A DNA stretch of 64,000 nt from Acorus gramineus (Eukaryota > Streptophyta > Magnoliopsida > Acorales > Acoraceae). Location: contig JAUJYN010000019.1 in NCBI GenBank assembly GCA_030737835.1, positions 1,944,433 to 2,008,432 of the forward strand, given 5' to 3'. A program made the translations under genes and the position numbers. The notes under the pieces were generated by a model. The model was not told the DNA's origin. It worked only from the letters and a program-made list of their open reading frames with translations, and made no database searches. Shown in pieces: positions 1 to 12,200 of this stretch (its first letter is position 1; each line of letters starts with the position of its first letter).

Positions 1-1698
1 AAGAGCTTGACATATTTGCAGTCCCAGCCGGAGCTCAACATGCGTCAGAGACATTGGGTTGAGTTCCTGACGGACTACGATTGTGACATCGCTTACCATC
101 CGGGTAAGGCGAATGTCGTGGCAGATGTGCTCAGTAGGCAGCCCTTGGGCATGGCCGCCCATATGGCTGTCCGTCGTTGGAGGCTTCTGGAGGAGGCCGC
201 TTGCTGGATCAGTGTTCGAGAGACTCCTGTGGGTGGCTTTTTGGCCAGGCTGGTGGTGCAGCCAGTCCTTCTCGACGATATCCGCACGGCTCAGGCTCAG
301 GATCCGCATTTTATAGTCCTCTCTGAAGCCGTGGCCCGGGGCGAGCGTCCGGACAACCAGATGCGCGCGGACGGGATCCTGCGATTCAGAGGCCGAGTGT
401 GCATTCCCGACGACGCAGAGCTGAAGCGGAAGATTCTGAATGAGGCCCATCGTTCGAGGTACACAGTGCATCCTGGTGGCACGAAGATGTACAGGGGCCT
501 TCGTCGTGGCTACTGGTGGCGCGGGATGAAGACGGATATTGCCCGTTTCGTTGCCCGATGCCTAGTATGCCAGCAGGTGAAGTCAGAGCATCAGCGCCCT
601 GTGGGGAAGCTGCAATCCATTGAGATCCCTCAGTGGAAGTGGGAGCAGATCACCATGGACTTCGTCTCGGGTTTGCCGAGGTCACGTTCGGGTCGCGATG
701 CCATCTGGGTGATCGTTGACCGGCTGACGAAGTCTGCTCATTTCCTCCCCATCCGACTCACCGATTCTCTGGACACCCTGGCGCAGTTATTTGTCTCCGA
801 GATTGTCCGTCTCCATGGCACTCCCGTCAGCATCATTTCCGATCGAGACGCGCGTTTTACTTCGAGGTTCTGGCGTAGCCTCCAGCACGCCCTTGGTACG
901 AACCTCCATTTCAGTACAGCGTTTCATCCGTAAACGGACGGCCAGTCGGAGAGGATGATCCAGACTCTTGAGGATATGCTGCGGGCCTGTGTTCTCGATT
1001 TTGGGGGCAGTTGGGAGAGGCACCTTCCGTTGGTGGAGTTTGCCTACAACAACAGCTACCACTCGAGCATCCGGATGGCTCCTTACGAGGCGCTCTATGG
1101 CCGCAGCTGCAGGTCCCCCTTGTGTTGGGACGAGGTCGGAGAGCGCCAGTTGGAGGGACCAGAGATCATTCACCAGACCTCAGAGATGGTGAAGACGATT
1201 CGCGAGCGTATCCGAGTCGCTCAGAGTCGTCAGAAGTGCTACGCCGATCGTCGTCGCCGTGAGCTCACCTTCGAGGTTGGTGACCATGTGTTCTTGAAGG
1301 TGTCCCCGATGAAGGGCATCTTCCGATTCGGTGTGCGGGGCAAGCTGAGTCCGTGTTTCATTGGGCCGTTCCTCATCCTCGAGCGAGTTGGAGAGGTGGC
1401 CTATCGCATAGCTCTGCCCCCACAGTTGGCTCAGGCTCATGACGTCTTCCATGTCTCGCAGCTGAGGCGATACGTCCATGATCCTGCTCACGTCATCCCG
1501 TTCGAGCCGGTCGTCTTCGAGCCGGACTTATCTTACGTTGAGCAACCGATTGAGATCCTGGACCTCTGCGAGAAGAGGCTCCGCACCAAGACCGTCCTGC
1601 TGATCAAGGTGCGATGGCAGCACCGTTCCGATGCCAAGGCCACTTGGGAGCTCGAGGACGCCATGCGTGACGCGTATCCGCATCTTTTCCCTTCTTAG
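1..1698 (+). pseudogene. Ty3/gypsy pol 3' part: RNase H end, integrase, chromodomain-like tail
   Basis: The reading frame is open from base 1, so the 5' part of pol lies outside the window. Numbering from the Met at 7, the RNase H end is seen at [11 protein letters not shown] (30-40). The integrase zinc finger has His148, His155, Cys185 and Cys188. The integrase core has Asp218 (TMDFV) and Asp279 (SDRD), and the Glu of GQSE lies 35 residues further on, a DD35E arrangement. The tail (VHDPAHVIPFEP, then ILD, TKT, KVRW, TWE, YPHLF) resembles the GPY/chromodomain end of Tekay/Del chromoviruses. A single in-frame TAA at 931-933 falls in AFHP-stop-TDGQSE, where the family normally has Gln, so a CAA-to-TAA change explains it. 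The frame is otherwise intact to the TAG at 1696-1698, so the loss is recent. A polypurine tract and the 3' LTR follow directly. Confidence 0.93.
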
Positions 1699-1733
1699 AT
1701 GTTCTTGTATTTATTTTGAGGACAAAATTTTCT

Positions 1734-1746
1734 AAGGGGGGGAGAA
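1734..1746 (+). other. Polypurine tract of the first element
   Basis: An uninterrupted purine run (AAGGGGGGGAGAA) lies directly against the TG of the 3' LTR. It is the expected plus-strand priming site, and the same arrangement recurs at 37237-37249 and, on the minus strand, just above 6367. Confidence 0.85.
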
Positions 1747-2795
1747 TGTTATATATGTGTCACTTTTTAGCCTTCTGGTAACCATTGGAGCATTCTGGCA
1801 GTTTTTGAGTTTTTTTCGTTTTTCGATCGGAACCGCTAAAATTTTGGACTGTTAGCTATCGTCTTGAGCTAGAGGACTCCGATTGAAAATCTAACTGCAT
1901 ATTATGTGTCCTGGTGCCATTCTAAGCCACTCACAAAAATTTTATCGAATTCCGGTAACGTTTCTGAAATTTCACAGTTCCGTGGCGTATCCGGGTTTTG
2001 ACCGAGCGAGAAGTCATTGGGAGAGTTGACTCGGTCAAAGTGGGCCCATGACTTGGTCAACCCTTTTTGTTTTTTTGTGTGGTTGGGTTGACCCAAGTCA
2101 AAGCCCACTTAAACTCATTAATCAAGCTTAAAACCCTAATTAACCTTGATTACCCTAATCTAAGTGAGTTGACTATTTAAGTGAGAGCAAAAATTTGCCC
2201 CCCACTATTCATCTTCTTCCCCAACTCATTTTCTCTCTCCCCCTCTCTCCTTTTCTTGGTTTTGAGCCACCTAGAGTTCTTGAAACTCAAAACTCAAAAC
2301 ATAGAAAGGTTAGATCCGGTCCCGATCTATCCCCCGGTGTTCTCGGATATGAGTTCCAACAAGTTTGGCCCCCTCTAACCCCTTCTATTCTCCCCTGTTT
2401 TCAGCCCTTTTTGAGGTAGGAAGAGGTCTTGGTGGTGGAGATCCTTGGGGAGGCGTTTCGGTGCACGAAGAGCCTCCGGTTCCCTTCCTTTCCTCTCCTT
2501 TCCTTGGGTAAGGGTTCTTTCCTTCTTTTTCATGTTTAGATGCATGTTAGGAGGGTGGGGTTGAGTGTGGAGGGCGGCTGGTGGCTGTCGGTGGTGGTTG
2601 GGGGCGGTCGGAGGCCATTGGTGGTCTGTGGGTGGTGGTAGAGGTGCTTGGGCAGGGTGGTTGTCTGCCCCAGGTAGGATGGCAGCACAGGCGCAGCAGG
2701 CAGCGCAGCAGGCGTGCAGTGGCAAGGCGCGCGCGCGCGTGCGCGCGGACGTGCGCGCCGGCGTGCGCTCGGGTGGCGCAGGCACGGGTGTGCTG
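1747..2795 (+). mobile_element. 3' LTR of first element, 5' portion (long-LTR Tekay-type family)
   Basis: It starts TGTTATATATGTG right after the polypurine tract. It holds a TATTTAAG-type TATA-like site near 2173, a pyrimidine-rich leader with CTCTCTCC runs, a GTAAGG splice-donor-like site at 2508 preceded by TTGG, and then the beginning of the alternating GC core. It is cut at 2795 by the end of an oppositely oriented LTR. The missing middle is gone and the 3' remainder is the fragment at about 8516-9213, so the second element landed inside this LTR and the junction was later deleted. Confidence 0.85.
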
Positions 2796-5700
2796 TGTCA
2801 CGCCCCGGGCATCCCCGAGACGCGGCAAGTGTATATATAATATCAGAATCTACACAGGAGGTCAATAATATCATACACAAGCAGCCAAAATGACACACAG
2901 ACAACAAAAGCAAGACTGACAGGATATATACACCAAATGCGGATAACTAAGACTGAATCTGTAATCAAAACACACTACAGACTCCATACATAATCACATG
3001 TCCTGTGAGAGCCAATATACATACAAAGACGTCCAAATACAACACAAACGCTTTCCCAAGCACGGAAAATAATACATACTGGTACAAGGGATGCTGATAG
3101 CCTCTGCAACTCGCGGGACGTGGCGCTACTCCGCTACTGATGAAGTCCCTCGGGGAGCTCCTCCTCCGGATCCGACTCAGATGGCACTGAAGAAAATATT
3201 ATGCGAGGGGTGAGCCACACGCTCAGTGAACGGCACAACCCATGCATCACAGACAATATTGACCACAACCAGATATCCTTATAATCCACAATTCATATTA
3301 CTTAATCCACAAATGATAGCACAACTCAAAGCCGTGGGTTGCTCAATCGCCAACCCACTACACCCTCACCCTCACCCTTCAATGGGCGACAAAGGATATT
3401 GGGACTGGCTACACATAACTAGCGGGTCGCTTCCGCCAACCCGCCACACCCTCACCCTCACCCTTCAATGGGTGACATAGGATATTGGGACTAACTGCAC
3501 CAAAAACCAACGGGTCGCTTCCGCCAACCCGCTACACCCTCACCCTCACCCTTCAATGGGTGACATAGGATTTTGGGACTTACAAGCATCCAATCACAAC
3601 TCCAGTGGGTCGTTCATCGCCAACCCACTACACCCTCACCCTCACCCTTCAATGGGTGACATAGGATTTTGGGACTGACTAGGCTGTCGGTCACCCTTGG
3701 TCCACCGATAGTCTCTCCTCCACTCCGTAGGCCGCCTGGTCTACTCCCACATTCAGCACAGTCCGAACCAAATCAGGAGGTGCCTACTGATGGGAGCCCT
3801 CTGTCAGGAAGGCCTGTCTAACGCTGGGGTAGTCTCTACCGGATCCAACGAAGGGAACAGAACAGCCTACCCATCGCATATGATCCACTTGGATCCGCAG
3901 ACGGCACATTATAACAACACTAATGTTCTGAATTCCTCAGAACCCACCAGGGCGCATAACTACGATGCGGGGAACATGCATAAGGTTATAACAAGGTGGA
4001 ATATCGTTGGGGAAAGAAACTCGGGAGGGCAGCGTGAGTTCCCGTTATAGGACACCCCGACAACCAAACAAGGAACACGGTGTACCCTAACCCGGGTCTC
4101 ACCGCTGTCCTCGCAAGGCCCCTCCCCTATAATATTCACTATAACATGCATTTTAACATTTACTAGCATTTAATTTAATAAATAAACTAGTAGGGCACAT
4201 GCATCGGCCGGGCTTCCTAACATGGAACCAGGGGACATGCTGCATGGCTCATACACATATCCTAAGGGTGCAAGTCCCTAACATGTAAAGTCTAGGGTAA
4301 CATGCATTCTATAATTAAATCATGCTCGCATGATATACATATCATTGCAGGTTAATATTTATCCATGACGCCCCAGGAGAGGTCGGTATACGCCCAAATG
4401 CGTATGACCCCTCTCTACTGGGTTGGATTGTCCCACTCACCGGTATCAGGGTCGTCGCGCGACCGTCCGTCTAGATCTGCAAGACAGACATTCAATATGG
4501 TGAGAACAATGCATAAAATACCCAAAAATACATCTAAAATACCCAACACTCGGACAAACGTACATACGGCCCGTACGCACGTGTATCCGAGCATCCCGAG
4601 CGCACAGCCGAGCCTCGGCCCGCGCGCCAAGGCGCACTGCCGAGCCCAGCCCGCATACCCGGACACCACCGGTGCACTGTCGCACGCCGGCCCGCGCGCC
4701 CCGACGCACCGCCGCACGCACGCGCACACTCGCGCGCGCCCGCGCGCACCGCGCTCCAGCCAAGCGCGCCCCCGCGCGCACTGCACGCACGCCCCAGCAC
4801 GCGCACGCACTGGCCCCCAGCACCGCACGCACTGGCCCCCAGCACCGCACGCACTGGCCCCCAGCACCGCGCGCACTGGCCCCCAGCACCGCGCCCAGGC
4901 GCATGCCCAGGCGCCCTGCCCAGCACCCAGGCGAAGTGCCCAGGTGCCCTGCCGCGCGCGCGCACGCTCGGCGCACGCCCGCGCGCACCCGCGCGCACTC
5001 CCGCGCACACCCCCGCTCGCGCCAGCACCCGCGCGCACCCGCGCACCCACTCCGCGCGCACCCGCGCACCCGCGCGCACGCACCCGCGCACGACTGCGCG
5101 CCCGACTGCGCCCGCCAGCGCCCAGCACCCGGCACCCGCGACCCAGCGCTCAGCGCCCAGCGCCCAGGACCCTCACCCACGCGCACGCCCGCGCAACACG
5201 CGCCCAGCGCGCCTGGCAGCACGCGCCCAGCGCGCCTGCCAGCCTGCCCGCGCTGCTGCCCGCGTTGCCTGCCTGCGCGCGTCGCCGAGTGGCCCGAGCA
5301 CCGCTCGCCTGCACGCCCGGGGCACTGCCCGCCTGATGCCCGAGCGCCCCTGCACCCCCCGAGCGCACGCCCGCGCGCGCGCCCGCGCGCACGCGCTCGC
5401 GCGCCCAGCAAACTGGTGCCCTGCTCCCAGCCTACCCAGCTAGCCCTGCCAGCCTAGCACCCGACTAGCCCTGCACGCCCAGCACCAGGCACGCCCAGCG
5501 CCAGCCCGAGCGCACGCCCGCGCGCACGCCCGCCGCACGCACGCGCGCCCTGCCAGCGGCCCTGCCTGCTGCGCCTGCGGCTGCTGCGCCTGCTGCTGCT
5601 GCCCTGCCATCCTGCCCGAGCCCGAGCTCCTCTACCACCCACCTCCGACCACCACCACAGCCTCCGACCGCCTCCCACAGCCCTCCGACGGCCACCCACC

Positions 5701-6367
5701 GCCGCCAACCGCCTCCCAACCACAAAACCACCCCCCTAGCATACATCTATGCAAGAAAAAGAGGGAAAGGAGACTTACCGAGGGGAGGGAAAGATGTTCG
5801 GTGGCTCTTCGTGCGCCGAAACCTTTCTCAAAGGCTCTCCTACGCCCCGATCTACCTCCACCGCCGAGATGGCTCAAATCAGGGACGAAGAGGGGGCGGA
5901 AGGAGGGGCAAATCTTGCCGGAATCGAGATTTGAAAACACCGGAGTGTAGATCGGGACCCGATGTACACTTCCCGTGCTTTAGGTTTTAAGCTTTGAGGG
6001 CTCTAGGGGGCTCAAACGGAAGAAAAACGGAGGAGAGGAGAGAGAGAGAGCAAGTCGTAGGGATGATGAATAGTGTAATTAGATATTTTTGATTCCTTTA
6101 TATAGTGTGCGACTTAAAAACCCAGATACGTCCCGGAACTACAAAATTTTTGCAAACGATGCCGGAATTCGAAGAAATTTTCATGAGTGGCTTAAAATGG
6201 CACCAGGACACCAAATATGCAATTAGATTTTCAATCGGAGTCCTCTAGCTCAGACGATAGCTAACAGTCTGAAATTATGCGGTTCCGATCGAAAAACCCT
6301 AAAAATTTTAAAACTGCCAAATGCTCCAACGGTTACCAGCAGGCTAAAAAGTGACACATATATAACA
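2796..6367 (-). mobile_element. Long LTR, minus strand; 3' LTR of the second (deleted) element
   Basis: Read on the minus strand it starts TGTTATATATGTG (at 6367) and ends GGCGTGACA (at 2796); length 3572 bp. On the minus strand a polypurine tract and chromodomain-like coding sequence sit immediately upstream (6368 and above), so this is a 3' LTR. In LTR order it contains the leader, a ~1 kb GC-rich alternating core (about 4560-5640), the 36-nt segment at 4441-4476 next to ACTCAC, the hairpin region, a 130-bp variable module (about 4010-4128), four direct ~75-90-bp repeats (3345-3680), and the 53-nt segment at 3134-3186. It is nearly identical in plan and length to the solo LTR at 9280-12852. 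The long reading frames on both strands of its GC core are compositional. Confidence 0.9.
3345..3680 (-). repeat. Four-copy tandem repeat inside the LTR (CCCTCACCCTCACCC units)
   Basis: Four direct copies of a ~75-90 bp unit each carry ACACCCTCACCCTCACCC, then a GGGYGACAWAGGATWTTGGGACT block and a GGGTCG..CGCCAACCC half-palindrome. The same block has four copies at 9833-10162, two copies in the LTRs at 32355-32547 and 39587-39786, and one in those at 22173 and 55672, so copy number varies between LTRs. Confidence 0.85.
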
Positions 6368-6378
6368 TTCTTCCCCCC

Positions 6379-6980
6379 TTAGGAAATTTTGTCCTCAAAA
6401 TATGCAAAAACATCTAGGAGGGGAAAAGATGCGTCACACCTGGCATCCATGAGCTTCCATGTGTCCTTGACACCGGAACGGTGCTGCCATCGCACCTCGA
6501 CCAGCTGGACGGTCTTGGTGCAGAGCCTCCTCACGCGGCGGTCCATGATCTCAATCGACTGCTCCACGAATGACTGTCCGGCTCAGAGACAAGCGGCTCG
6601 AACGGGATGACGTGAGCAGGATCGTGGACACCTTTACCCAACTGCGAACCCACCACTCCAAGACGGAGAGGTAAGAATTGGCGCTGAGGTGAGCCTCCGA
6701 GTAAACTCCAGGAAGCTCTCCTCGCAAGAAGGGGACCACTCGAACCGGACATCTTCCGAGTAAGGCGGTTAAGAGGAACAGCTATTTTCGAGAGTCCCTC
6801 GTCAAGCTTCCTACAATAACCCGCCAAACTCGAGAAGCTCCGTATCCTTGCGGGGTTCGACGGCCTACGCCAATTCGACATAGCAAGCGTCTTACCCGGG
6901 TCCACAGATATGCCTTCACCAGAAACCACTCAGCCCAAAAGGCCTTAACCTCTAACCAAACTCGCACATGATCTCTCATC
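6379..6980 (-). pseudogene. Reverse transcriptase C-terminus fused by deletion to chromodomain-like tail
   Basis: Minus-strand reading shows VVSGEGISVDPGK and a following RSF..LAGY block, the connection between reverse transcriptase and RNase H in gypsy pol. After about 90 residues this runs directly into VHDPAHVIPFEP, which in the first element belongs to the integrase C-terminus, so RNase H and integrase were lost. The tail (IEIMDRRVRRL..TKTVQLVEVRWQH) lies in another frame, showing a frameshift near 6560. It cannot produce a working enzyme. Confidence 0.8.
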
Positions 6981-7007
6981 TATCTGATGCTTCCATGGCA
7001 TCCCTTA

Positions 7008-8020
7008 CCTGGGAAAAGAAACCTCGGGAGGGCACCATGAAATCCCGATATAGGATACCCCGACAACCAAACAAGGAACACGAAGTACCCTAGCCCGGGT
7101 TTCAACGCCGACCTCACAAGGCCCCTTAATCCAGAAAGGAACACTGGAAGAAGACATCATTTAAAAGAACACCACTAACCCCTCCGGATCATCTACCTCT
7201 AGATGATCACCCAACGATGTCATTCAACATCCTTCTCAAGACCGGACCCAACCTCTATGGGAACGGTCGAACCACGACCGAGTCACGAGGCGACGCGTCT
7301 TTGTCTCATCCACACCCTCACTCCCATCAGGAGACTTAGACTGTTCTTCACCCCTGGTCCACCGGTAGCCTCTCCTCCACACCGTAGGCCGCCTGGTCCG
7401 CTCCCACAATTCAGCACAGTCCGAAACCAAATCAGGAGGTGCCTACTGAGGGGAGCCCTCTGTCAGGAAGGCCTCTCTAACGCTGAGGAGTCCCTACTCG
7501 GGTCCAACGAAGGGGAGAACGATTCCATACTCGCGACATCATCCATTACAGGACCGAACCCAACATCATCGGGAATGGTCGAATAAACCATTTGGTCACG
7601 AGCGACCCGTCTTCGCCTCATCCACACCCTCACTCCCGAAAGGAGACATTTTGGGACTTTGGGAGAGACTTAGACTGCTCTCTACCCCTGGTCCACCGGT
7701 AGCCTCTCCCCGCTCCGTAGCTCGCCTGGTCCTCTGACCGGGAGCCTGTCTAACGCCGGGGCTGTACTACGCGGATCCGACGAAGGGGAGAGCGATTTCC
7801 ACGCTCGCGGCACCATTCATTAATCCTCTTCCGGGTTAGCCCCTACCTGGCATACTCCGACGATCAGTACCCCTCCGACTGCATCGGCGGCACCTACGGA
7901 TGGGAGCCTCCTGCCAGGACAGCTACAACCCGGCCTCTTTAACTCGAACAACCACACTCATTACCCGCTCATCGAGATAACACACACAATGCTTAACAGC
8001 AACCAACACACATATATTCA
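7008..8020 (-). repeat. LTR-like sequence lying inside the internal region
   Basis: On the minus strand this stretch matches the middle of long LTRs, not coding sequence: blocks such as GGTTGTAGCTGTCCTG, CTCCCATCCGTAGGT, GGATCCG and GGTGGACCAGGGGT, then the 130-bp module from ATTAAGGGGCCTTG to TTTCTTTTCCCAG. It joins gag to the reverse transcriptase relic. The element at 29985-40301 has the same two blocks in its own internal region. Confidence 0.7.
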
Positions 8021-8503
8021 TAGGCAGCTAGGGAACAAAACATTACTTCGAACCATGACGCCCGAAACCTGCGCCTCCTCAGCCGAAAGCGCTGCAACCC
8101 TGCCTTGAACAAACTGCGGCAGAGGAGCAAGAGCACGCCCCGCCGGCTGCCGCTGCTGAGGTAGCACTCGGGGTCGGCCAGCATCAGGGCAATTGTATCT
8201 AATATGCCCGATGCGCTGACAATGGAAACAGCGCCGCTTTTCTGGCCGCCAGGACTGGATGGGCACTGCCGCAATGGGTGCTGGATCCCACGCTGGCACC
8301 GCATCCGCTGGAGGAGAGACAGCCGCTGACTGATCAAAACGGGGCCTCCTCCTCTTGCGCTGCCCCAGGTCCCGACTCCCGAAAGGACCCTGATTTGCAG
8401 ATGGGGTCGGAACCCCCACGATGATCCCGAGGTCTCGCTCGACTGTCTTCGCCCGAGACACCAAGTCGGAGAACCTCGAGAAAGCCTGGGAGGAGACATG
8501 CAC
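8018..8503 (-). pseudogene. gag C-terminal half with CCHC zinc knuckle
   Basis: The open frame holds a classic C-X2-C-X4-H-X4-C knuckle, CFHCQRIGHIRYNC, after a basic Pro-rich linker. This is the nucleocapsid part of a gypsy gag that binds RNA during particle assembly. After the knuckle the sequence (AQVSGVMV) reaches the gag-protease border and then stops where LTR-like sequence begins. The capsid half upstream is missing because the element is broken at ~8515. GC content is well above the surrounding AT-rich DNA but typical of this element family. Confidence 0.88.
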
Positions 8504-8515
8504 CCGAATGGCGGG

Positions 8516-9213
8516 CTATCGGTGGACCAAGGGTGATTAACAGCCTAGTCAGTCCCAATATCCTATGTCACCTGTTGAGGGGTGAGGGTGAGGGTGTATG
8601 GATGTGTATGGATGATTATAAGTCCCAATATCCTATGTCACCTATTGAGGGGTGAGGGTGTGGTGGTTCGGCGATGTAACGAACCACTGGAATTATGTTG
8701 TTAAGCCACTTTGAGGCTGGTTGTTGATTAATTGTGGTTAATATAGCTGTGATGCATGGGTTGTGCTGTTCACTGAGCGTGTGGCTCACCCCTCGCATAA
8801 TTGTTTTTCTCCAGTGATTACTGAGGCGGATCTGAAGGAGGAGCTCCCTGGGCGACTGCACCAGTAGCGGAGTAGCGCTACGTCCCTCGAGTTTCAGAGG
8901 CCATCAGCATCCTTTTGATTGTATGTATATATATTTCCGTGCTTGGGCACCCAGTTGTGTATTATTTGGATGTATGTGTGTATATTGGCTCTCACAGGAC
9001 ATATGATTATGTATCGAGTCTGTAGTATGTTTTTGGATTACAGACTCAGTCTTTTAGCTTCTGCTATCTGTGTATATATCATGTCAGCCTTGCTTTCATC
9101 TGTGTTGTTGTCATTTTAGTTGTTGTTTAGAGTGATTTATTGATTCCCTGTATAGTTGCTGATATCATGTATACACTTGCCGCGACCCGGGGACGGCCGC
9201 CTAGGGCGTGACA
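8516..9213 (+). mobile_element. LTR 3' portion, remainder of the first element's 3' LTR
   Basis: It begins within CTATCGGTGGACCAAGGGTGA and ends in GGCGTGACA, the family's LTR end. It carries the repeat unit with GGGTGAGGGTGAGGGTG, the conserved 53-nt segment at 8815-8867 after CTCCAG, and GGCTCTCACAGGACA. Orientation and content continue what is missing from 1747-2795. Confidence 0.82.
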
Positions 9214-9279
9214 TGCATGGTCCTCCATATGATGTTCCTCAATCATATTCTGTCACCCAACTTCAAATTCATCAATTGT
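9214..9279 (+). repeat. First copy of a ~94-bp direct duplication, split by a solo LTR
   Basis: The sequence from TGCATGGTCC to CATCAATTGT recurs at 12928-12995 with a single clear difference. The first copy continues after the solo LTR (12858-12881) with the same CACTACTACAATTTTTCACA start as the CACTA element, so the duplication predates the LTR insertion. Confidence 0.85.
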
Positions 9280-12200
9280 TGTCACGCCCCGGGCGTCCCC
9301 GAGACGCGGCAAGTGTATATAAAATATCAGAATCTACACAGGAGGTCAATAATATCATACACAAGCTACTAGAATGACATACAGACAACAAAAGCAGGGC
9401 TGACATGATATATACACCAAAATGCGGATAACTAAAGACTGAATCTGTAATCAAAACACACTACAGACTCCATACATAATCACATGTCCTGTGAGAGCCA
9501 ATATACATACAAAGATGTCCAAATACAACACAAACGCGTGCCCAAGCACGAAAAATAATACATACTGGTACAAGGGATGCTGATAGTCTCTGCAACTCGC
9601 GGGACGTGGCGCTACTCCGCTACTGATGAAGTCCCTCGGGGAGCTCCTCCTCCAGATCCGACTCAGATGACACTGAAGAAAATATTATGCGAGGGGTGAG
9701 CCACACGCTCAGTGAACGGCACAACCCATGCATCACAGACAATATTGACCACAACCAGATATCCTTATAATCCACAATTCATATTACTTAATCCACAAAT
9801 GATAGCACAAACTCAAAGCCGTGGGTTGCTCAATCGCCAACCCACTACACCCTCACCCTCACCCTTCTATGGGCGACAAAGGATATTGGGACTGGCTACA
9901 CATAACCAGCGGGTCGCTTCCGCCAACCCGCCACACCCTCACCCTCACCCTTCAATGGGTGACATAGGATATTGGGACTAACTGCACCAAAAACCAACGG
10001 GTCGCTTCCGCCAACCCGCTACACCCTCACCCTCACCCTTCAATGGGTGACATAGGATTTTGGGACTTACAAGCATCCAATCACCACTCCAGTGGGTCGT
10101 TCATCGCCAACCCACTACACCCTCACCCTCACCCTTCAATGGGTGACATAGGATTTTGGGACTGACTAGGCTGTTGGTCACCCTTGGTCCACCGATAGTC
10201 TCTCCTCCACTCCGTAGGCCGCCTGGTCTACTCCCACATTCAGCACAGTCCGTCCTAAATCAGGAGGTGCCTACTGATGGGAGCCCTCTGTCAGGAAGGC
10301 CTGTCTAACGCTGGGGTAGTCTCTACCGGATCCAACGAAGGGAACAGAACAGCCTACCCATCGCATATGATCCACTTGGATCCGCAGACGGCACATTATA
10401 ACAACACTAATGTTCTGAATTCCTCAGAACCCACCAGGGCGCATAACTACGATGCGGGGAACATGCATAAGGTTATAACAGGGTGGAATATCGTTGGGGA
10501 AAGAAACTCGGGAGGGCAGCGTGAGTTCCCGATATAGGACACCCCGACAACCAAACAAGGAACACGGTGTACCCTAACCCGGGTCTCACCGCTGTCCTCG
10601 CAAGGCCCCTCCCCTATAATATTCACTATAACATGCATTTTAACATTTACTAGCATTTAATTTAATAAATAAACTAGTAGGGCACATGCATCGGCCGGGC
10701 TTCCTAACATGGAACCAGGGGACATGCTGCATGGCTCATACACAAATCCTAAGGGTGCAAGTCCCTAACATGCAAAGTCTAGGGTAACATGCATTCTACA
10801 GTTTAATCATGCTCGCATGATATACACATTACAATATGTCAATATTTATCCATGGTGCCCCAGGAGAGGTCGGTATACGCCCAAGTGCGTATAACACCTC
10901 TCTACTGGGTTGGATTGTCCCACTCACCAGAGATCGGGGTCGTCGCGCGACCGTCCGTCTAGATCTGCAAGACAGACATTCAATATGGTGAGAAACCACA
11001 CAATTTATACATAGAAATGCGTAGAAATACCCAAAACTCGGATAAGCATGCATACGGGCTCGCACGCATGCGAGCGCGCGTGTACGCACGCGAGTCCGAG
11101 TGCCCCGACACCTACCCGAACCCTCGGGCAGCCATTCGCATGGCCCCCTGCATGCGCACGCACGAATGCGCACGCACGCACACACCCCGGCACCATCGGC
11201 GCACTGCCGCGCGCTTGCCCGCGAGCCCAGACGCGCACCCGCACGCATGCGCACGCTCGCGCGCGCCCACGTGCACCGCGCGTCCAGCCCGCGCCCCTCG
11301 CGCAGCACCCCGCGCACTGCCCCAGCACGCCCCAGCATGCCCCAGCACGCCCCAGCGCGCGCACGCACGCGCATGCACGCGCGTGCGCGCACTGGTTCCC
11401 TGCCCAGCGCCCAGGCGCACTGGCCGCGCGCGCGCACGCCCGCGCACCCCCGCGCGCACCCGCGCGCACTCCCGCGCACACCCCCGCTCACGCCAGAACC
11501 CGCGCGCACCCGCGCGCCCGCTCCGCGCGAACCCGCGCACCCGCGCGCACGCACCCGCGCGCGACTGCGCCCGCCAGCGCCCAGACACCCAGCACCCTCG
11601 GCCAGCACCCGGTACCCGCGACCCGCGCCCAGCGCTCAGCGCCCAGCACCCGGGACCCTCACCCAGCGTCCACGCGCACGCCCGCGCAACACGCGCCCAG
11701 CGCGCCTGGCAGCACGCGCTCAGCGCGCCTGCCAGCCTGCCCGCGCTGCTGCCCGCGTTGCCTGCCTACGCGCGTCGCCGAGTGGCCCGAGTACCGCTCG
11801 CCTGCACGCCCGGGGCACTGCCCGCCTGATGCCCGAGCGCCCCTGCACCCCCCGAGGGCACGCCCGCGCGCGCGCCCCCGCGCACGCGCTCGCGCGCCCA
11901 GCAAACTGGTGCCCTGCTCCCAGCCTACCCAGCTAGCCCTGCCAGCCTAGCACCCGACTAGCCCTGCACGCCCAGCACCAGGCACGCCCAGCGCCAGCCC
12001 GAGCGCACGCCCGCGCGCACGCACGCGCGCGCCCTGCCAGCGGCCCTGCCTGCTGCGCCTGCGGCTGCTGCGCCTGCTGCGCCTGCCCTGCCATCCTGCC
12101 CGAGCCCGAGCTCCTCTACCACCCACCTCCGACCACCACCACAGCCTCCGACTGCCTCCCACAGCCCTCCGACGGCCACCCACCGCCGCCAACCGCCTCC

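Larger units (their letters stand above)
6368..8515 (-). mobile_element. Internal region of the second element, heavily deleted
   Basis: On the minus strand the order is: 3' half of gag with a zinc knuckle (8503-8018), LTR-like sequence (about 8020-7150), a 130-bp LTR module (7132-7008), the C-terminal reverse transcriptase/connection relic (about 6980-6650), a jump straight into the chromodomain-like tail (6640-6379), and the polypurine tract. Protease, most of reverse transcriptase, RNase H and integrase are missing. No primer-binding site or 5' LTR is present; the upstream end breaks at ~8515 into the 3' remainder of the first element's LTR. Confidence 0.8.

Noticed and set aside
3351..3680. 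Interstitial telomere (CCCTCACCCTCACCC)
   Set aside because: The plant telomere unit is TTTAGGG; these are parts of a larger LTR repeat.
4365..5411. Long GC-rich reading frames on both strands (also 11017-11950, 23003-23988, 30662-31558, 38131-38923, 44550-45817, 46689-47727)
   Set aside because: They overlap on opposite strands, are low-complexity Arg/Ala/Pro/His or Gly/Val text, and follow the alternating GC core; frames are not kept between LTR copies.
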